NCBI GenBank assembly: GCA_003525045.1
Contig: DQGF01000102.1
Span: forward strand, 1 to 8,343
DNA from: Pseudomonas sp.
GTDB taxonomy: Bacteria > Pseudomonadota > Gammaproteobacteria > Pseudomonadales > Pseudomonadaceae
Length of the DNA: 8,343 nucleotides
Direction of reading: 5' to 3'
A program made the translations under genes and the position numbers. Below the pieces are notes generated by a model that searched no databases, was not told the origin of the DNA, and was given only the letters and a program-made list of their open reading frames with translations. Shown here one piece after another: positions 5,669 to 8,343 of the stretch (position 1 is the stretch's first letter; each line of letters starts with the position of its first letter).

Positions 5669-6913
5669 TCAGCTTGAAGACCACCGCACACTCCCATCCT
5701 CCCCAATAAACTCCTCGACAATGTTCTCCCCCACCAACCGCACCTTCACATAACCATTCAACACCCGTTCCGGATACGCCTCATCCCGCGCATTTTTAGC
5801 TTCCGACCACAACACCCGCGAATGCCCATCCAGTTCAATGGCATCGCCATACGGAATCGCTCCATGCCCGGCGCAACGCGCATGCAGCCCGCCTTGTGCG
5901 GCGTAGCAGATGCCATTGTGCAAATGCCCCCAATACCAGTAATCCGGCTCGCGCCCCAGCGCATCACACACCGGCTGATACAACGCCGTCTTGTTGTGCC
6001 CTGAGATATCGAACCCCTGATGATGACTCAGCACCATGATCTTCTTGCGCAAAGGCAAAGCTTTCATCCAGTCGATCTGCTGCTGGTTCAGTGTGCCGTC
6101 CATGTACAGATTGATCGCATCCGAGGCATAGGCCGTATCGAGCCCGACCACCAGCCAATCGTCGTTATACAACGCGAAATAACTGGTGCCCTGCTGCGTC
6201 GGAAAGCGCTTGGCCAATTCCTTGTAATAACCATGGGCGCCGCTGTACATCTCGTGATTGGAATTAAGGGTGAACGATCCGTGCTTGCCCATGGGCCAGC
6301 CGACCATGTCCACGTCTTCCTGGGAATGGGTGCCGGCGTAATACACGTCCCCCAGATGGATGGTGAAATCGGCCTGGGCCAACTGCATCTGATTGGCCAC
6401 TGCCACCGCCGGGGCATGACTGTTAAACGGCCCGGTGCCCCAGTCGCCGGCGATCGCCAATACCACATCGCTGTCCATTCTCATCAGTGCCGGGTTGGTG
6501 GCGAACGGTGCGTGATGGCGCAGGTTTTCGATCCACTTCAGCAACGCCTCGCTCCATAGCAAGTCCAGCAACTCCCATTTGCGACAACCGAGCAGGCTGC
6601 CGTCCTTGAGCACCCGGGTTTGCAGCTCGTTTTCCGATTGCGGCAAAGGACTGGCGTTGCCGATGTGCAAGATCGACAAACCGTGGGACAACTCCCAGGG
6701 CACGCTCGGCTGATCGTCCGGCAGGTCGCCGTGCTTGAGCACGTATTGCGCCTGATCATGACCTCGTTGCAGCAACGCGACGATGGCCTGGAACTCCTCG
6801 GGCTCAAGCTCGCTGACCAGCTTCTTCCAGGACATTTCCATTCGGGTGAACAGCCCGTGCAGGCGCACCTTGACCTTGTCGTATTCATGTTCCCCATGAG
6901 CAACTAATGACAT
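5669..6913 (-). CDS. Metallophosphoesterase, purple acid phosphatase-like
   Basis: This 414-residue protein has the ordered metal-binding motifs of a calcineurin-like two-metal phosphatase: GDWG with D157, GDVYY with D189 and Y192, NHE at 219-221, VLSHH with H297/H298, and GHLH with H330 and H332. GDWG and GDxxY, rather than the DxH form, point to the purple acid phosphatase branch. The usual glycine before NH is serine (NSNHE). Residues 1-145 form an alpha-helical N-terminal region I do not recognise. There is no signal peptide, so it is probably cytoplasmic; the substrate is unknown. ATG at 6913 has GGAGGAA 7 bases upstream. The gene starts 27 bases after the stop of the cytochrome remnant and probably belonged to one operon with it and the hydrolase gene. 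Phosphoesterase fold is confident; biological role is not. Confidence 0.85.
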   Translation of the reverse strand: MSLVAHGEHEYDKVKVRLHGLFTRMEMSWKKLVSELEPEEFQAIVALLQRGHDQAQYVLKHGDLPDDQPSVPWELSHGLSILHIGNASPLPQSENELQTRVLKDGSLLGCRKWELLDLLWSEALLKWIENLRHHAPFATNPALMRMDSDVVLAIAGDWGTGPFNSHAPAVAVANQMQLAQADFTIHLGDVYYAGTHSQEDVDMVGWPMGKHGSFTLNSNHEMYSGAHGYYKELAKRFPTQQGTSYFALYNDDWLVVGLDTAYASDAINLYMDGTLNQQQIDWMKALPLRKKIMVLSHHQGFDISGHNKTALYQPVCDALGREPDYWYWGHLHNGICYAAQGGLHARCAGHGAIPYGDAIELDGHSRVLWSEAKNARDEAYPERVLNGYVKVRLVGENIVEEFIGEDGSVRWSSS

Positions 6914-6940
6914 GTTGGCATTCCTCCATCCGTAGTGGGA

Positions 6941-7027
6941 TCACAGGGTTTTCATGAACTCGATGAGCGCCCGTTTTATCGACGTCCGACAGCTGCGTGC
7001 CGTACAGGTGGCCGCTGTTGTGGTTAC
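6941..7027 (-). pseudogene. C-terminal remnant of a c-type cytochrome, frameshifted
   Basis: On the minus strand one frame reads NHNSGHLYGTQLSDVDK down to 6975. After one extra A in a run of four (6974-6977), the next frame reads RALIEFMKTL and stops with TGA at 6941. Joined, this is the typical end of cytochrome c peroxidase-like or diheme cytochromes (SGH, YGT, LS-x-x-DK, ALIEF-KTL). No heme-binding CxxCH remains in the window. The body of the gene is missing because its 5' part was replaced by the start of another gene at about 7027. The single extra base could be a true mutation or a homopolymer sequencing error, but the missing body makes it a remnant either way. Confidence 0.7.
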
Positions 7028-7108
7028 CAGGGCCGGGATCGCGAAGACCATGTTCATCACGATGCCTAGCCAGATGAAGCGTTGAAACCAGCGGATGTAG
7101 TTGTCCAT
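7028..7108 (-). pseudogene. N-terminal remnant of a small membrane protein, fused to the cytochrome tail
   Basis: ATG at 7108, preceded by AAAGGGA, opens a frame encoding MDNYIRWFQRFIWLGIVMNM and then VFAIPAL, a convincing first transmembrane segment. After residue 27 hydrophobicity ends abruptly and the frame becomes Thr/Ala/Cys/Arg-rich (VTTTAATCTARSCRTS), which is the cytochrome coding sequence read out of frame. Owing to the extra base at 6974-6977, this frame ends in the true cytochrome tail, so a chimeric 55-residue peptide is formally open from 7108 to 6941. A deletion joining the two neighbouring genes explains this best. The original product appears to be a small integral membrane protein of unknown function; I do not expect the chimera to be functional. 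Confidence 0.65.
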
Positions 7109-7160
7109 ATCATCCCTTTCCTTTGCATGACCCGCGAGGTGTGGCGCCTGGTAGATCGCC

Positions 7161-7226
7161 TTCGCGGGCAAGCCTCGCTCCTACAGGTTTTGCGTCGCTT
7201 TTGTAGGAGCGAGGCTTGCCCGCGAA
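7161..7226. repeat. REPIN with perfect 25-bp inverted arms
   Basis: The left arm (7161-7185) contains TTCGCGGGCAAGCCTCGCTC and pairs perfectly over 25 bp with 7202-7226, with a 16-base loop. Compared with the element at 5554-5650 it has the related but distinct core GGGCAAGCCTCGCTCCTACA, so it belongs to a different REP subgroup. It lies between the stop of the hydrolase gene and the start of the membrane-protein remnant and could weaken readthrough within the minus-strand cluster. Confidence 0.88.
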
Positions 7227-7247
7227 GAATCCAACTCGGTCTACCGT

Positions 7248-8343
7248 CTAGCCCTGAGCGGTTTTCTCCAGGTGTTGCAGAATGATCGGATACACATCGA
7301 CCACCGCGTCCTTGCCAAACATGCAATCGATATGGCCGTAACCCGGCACCACATGCCGGCTATAGCGCTCCGACCCATGGAGCTTGCACACGCGCTCGTA
7401 GGTCTTGAGTGTGCTTTCCGGCAGGTAGCACTGGTTGTCTGCACCACTGATGAAGCAGATCGGCATGCTCAGCCGATCGAAGTGCGGCATGTAGACGTCC
7501 TCGCCCTTGAAGTCCACCAGATGCCCTTTGCGCACGATCAGCGCCAGGTGCTCGAAGGTGTGCATGTTCGACTCGCCGAACAACTCGTGCAGGTTGTCGT
7601 GCAAGGTTTCGTTAAGGGTGTCGTGGCGGTACAGCGACGCGTACATGAAGGTAATGCGATGGCACACCGGGTTGGTGCAATAGCCCTGGGCTTCGATCCG
7701 GGCGTAGCCATTGAGGGCTTTGTCGTAGAGTTTGTTGAACCAGTTCTCCTTGTTGTCGGCGTAAGCGGTGAGGGATTTGATGCCGATCGCGTCGAGCATG
7801 CCCGGCAGATGCAAACCGGCCTTGAGCCCGGTCGCCGTGGCGACCACGGTATCCGCGGCAATCTGTGAGCAGACCACCGAACGTACACCCTGCAACCCGG
7901 CCAGCAATGACATGAAGAAGGTCGTCGCGCCGTAGCAATGCACCACGCATTGCACGTCAGCGGCCTGGGTCGCCTGGCGGATCTGCGCGATGGCAGCCTT
8001 GAAGTCGTACTGGGCGATCTGGTCACCGTTCCATTCTTGCTTGCTCGCCGGCAGCAGGATGCTCACCCGCAAGTCCAGCAGCCAGACGTCGTACTCGTGC
8101 TTGCACAGGTATTCCAGCAGGTTGGTCTGGATGGTGTCGGTGGAGAAAATAGTCGAGCCCACACCCAACCCATGAACCAGCATCACCGGCCCTTTACCGC
8201 CGCCCTGATAACGGGTGAGTCTCAACTCGACGCTGTCCTCAGTCTCGAAGAAATGCACCACCGGCGCTGGCGCATCCAGCGGCCGCTTCAACCGAGGTGG
8301 CGCGTCCGGGTTGAAGTAGATGTCGCCAGCAAACACCCCGCCT
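7248..8343 (-). CDS. Alpha/beta-hydrolase domain protein with cysteine nucleophile, 5' end outside the window
   Basis: The frame is open across the window edge. A GTG at 8336 exists, but the two preceding codons (Gly-Gly) are also open and the text GGVFAGDIYFNPDAPPR looks internal, so I treat this as the C-terminal part of a larger protein. Numbering from that GTG: oxyanion-loop motif VHGLGVG (54-60), nucleophile elbow VVHCYGATT with Cys134 where most family members have Ser, acid D300 in SGADNQC, and His335 in GYGHIDCMFG. This triad marks an alpha/beta hydrolase. In Pseudomonas I know this type of domain, with its HC-x-G elbow, as the C-terminal part of GMC oxidoreductase (cholesterol oxidase-like) fusions. 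A lost neighbouring cytochrome would fit an oxidoreductase needing an electron acceptor. The hydrolase fold is clear; the GMC fusion is inferred. Substrate unknown. Confidence 0.82.
   Translation of the reverse strand, partial: GGVFAGDIYFNPDAPPRLKRPLDAPAPVVHFFETEDSVELRLTRYQGGGKGPVMLVHGLGVGSTIFSTDTIQTNLLEYLCKHEYDVWLLDLRVSILLPASKQEWNGDQIAQYDFKAAIAQIRQATQAADVQCVVHCYGATTFFMSLLAGLQGVRSVVCSQIAADTVVATATGLKAGLHLPGMLDAIGIKSLTAYADNKENWFNKLYDKALNGYARIEAQGYCTNPVCHRITFMYASLYRHDTLNETLHDNLHELFGESNMHTFEHLALIVRKGHLVDFKGEDVYMPHFDRLSMPICFISGADNQCYLPESTLKTYERVCKLHGSERYSRHVVPGYGHIDCMFGKDAVVDVYPIILQHLEKTAQG

Noticed and set aside
1..8343. CRISPR arrays, tRNA or rRNA genes, insertion-sequence transposases, attachment sites
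   Set aside because: None was seen: repeats are limited to the two REPINs and short half-sites, and no transposase or integrase motifs or tRNA-like clover-leaf sequences were found by eye.

Overview
The window looks like a Pseudomonas chromosome, most likely from the P. fluorescens group. It carries a glycine betaine demethylase pair very close to P. aeruginosa GbcA/GbcB as I remember them, Pseudomonas-type paired REP elements (REPINs), and GC-rich core genes. No database search was possible, so the organism call rests on recognition.

Positions 1-2865 form an accessory type VI secretion (T6SS) block. It opens with the last 33 codons of what looks like an Hcp tube protein. A 491-residue putative effector follows, with a LysM-like module and a glycine-zipper C-terminus, and then a 127-residue three-helix membrane protein that is the probable immunity protein. 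The three genes are joined by two ATGA stop/start overlaps, so they are probably translationally coupled. Just downstream, in a more AT-rich stretch, lies a broken second copy of the immunity gene (about 2050-2251). It can be recognised only by aligning its translation with the intact neighbour. A 132-residue zinc-ribbon membrane protein of unknown role comes next.

Positions 2866-5545 are conserved catabolism: gbcB (minus strand, reductase) and gbcA (plus strand, Rieske oxygenase), divergent from a 283-bp shared regulatory region. Together they demethylate glycine betaine to dimethylglycine with release of formaldehyde. The region between them holds paired GTCG-type half-sites about 20-21 bp apart, a spacing expected for an AraC-family activator such as GbdR.

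Positions 5546-8343 begin with a REPIN and continue with a minus-strand cluster. In transcription order this is the C-terminal alpha/beta-hydrolase part of a larger protein running off the window, a second REPIN of different sequence, a deletion scar, and a purple-acid-phosphatase-like metallophosphoesterase. The scar fuses the first 27 residues of a small membrane protein to the frameshifted C-terminus of a c-type cytochrome.

The items most worth a second look are the effector/immunity pair, the decayed immunity paralogue beside it, and the fused membrane-protein/cytochrome remnant.
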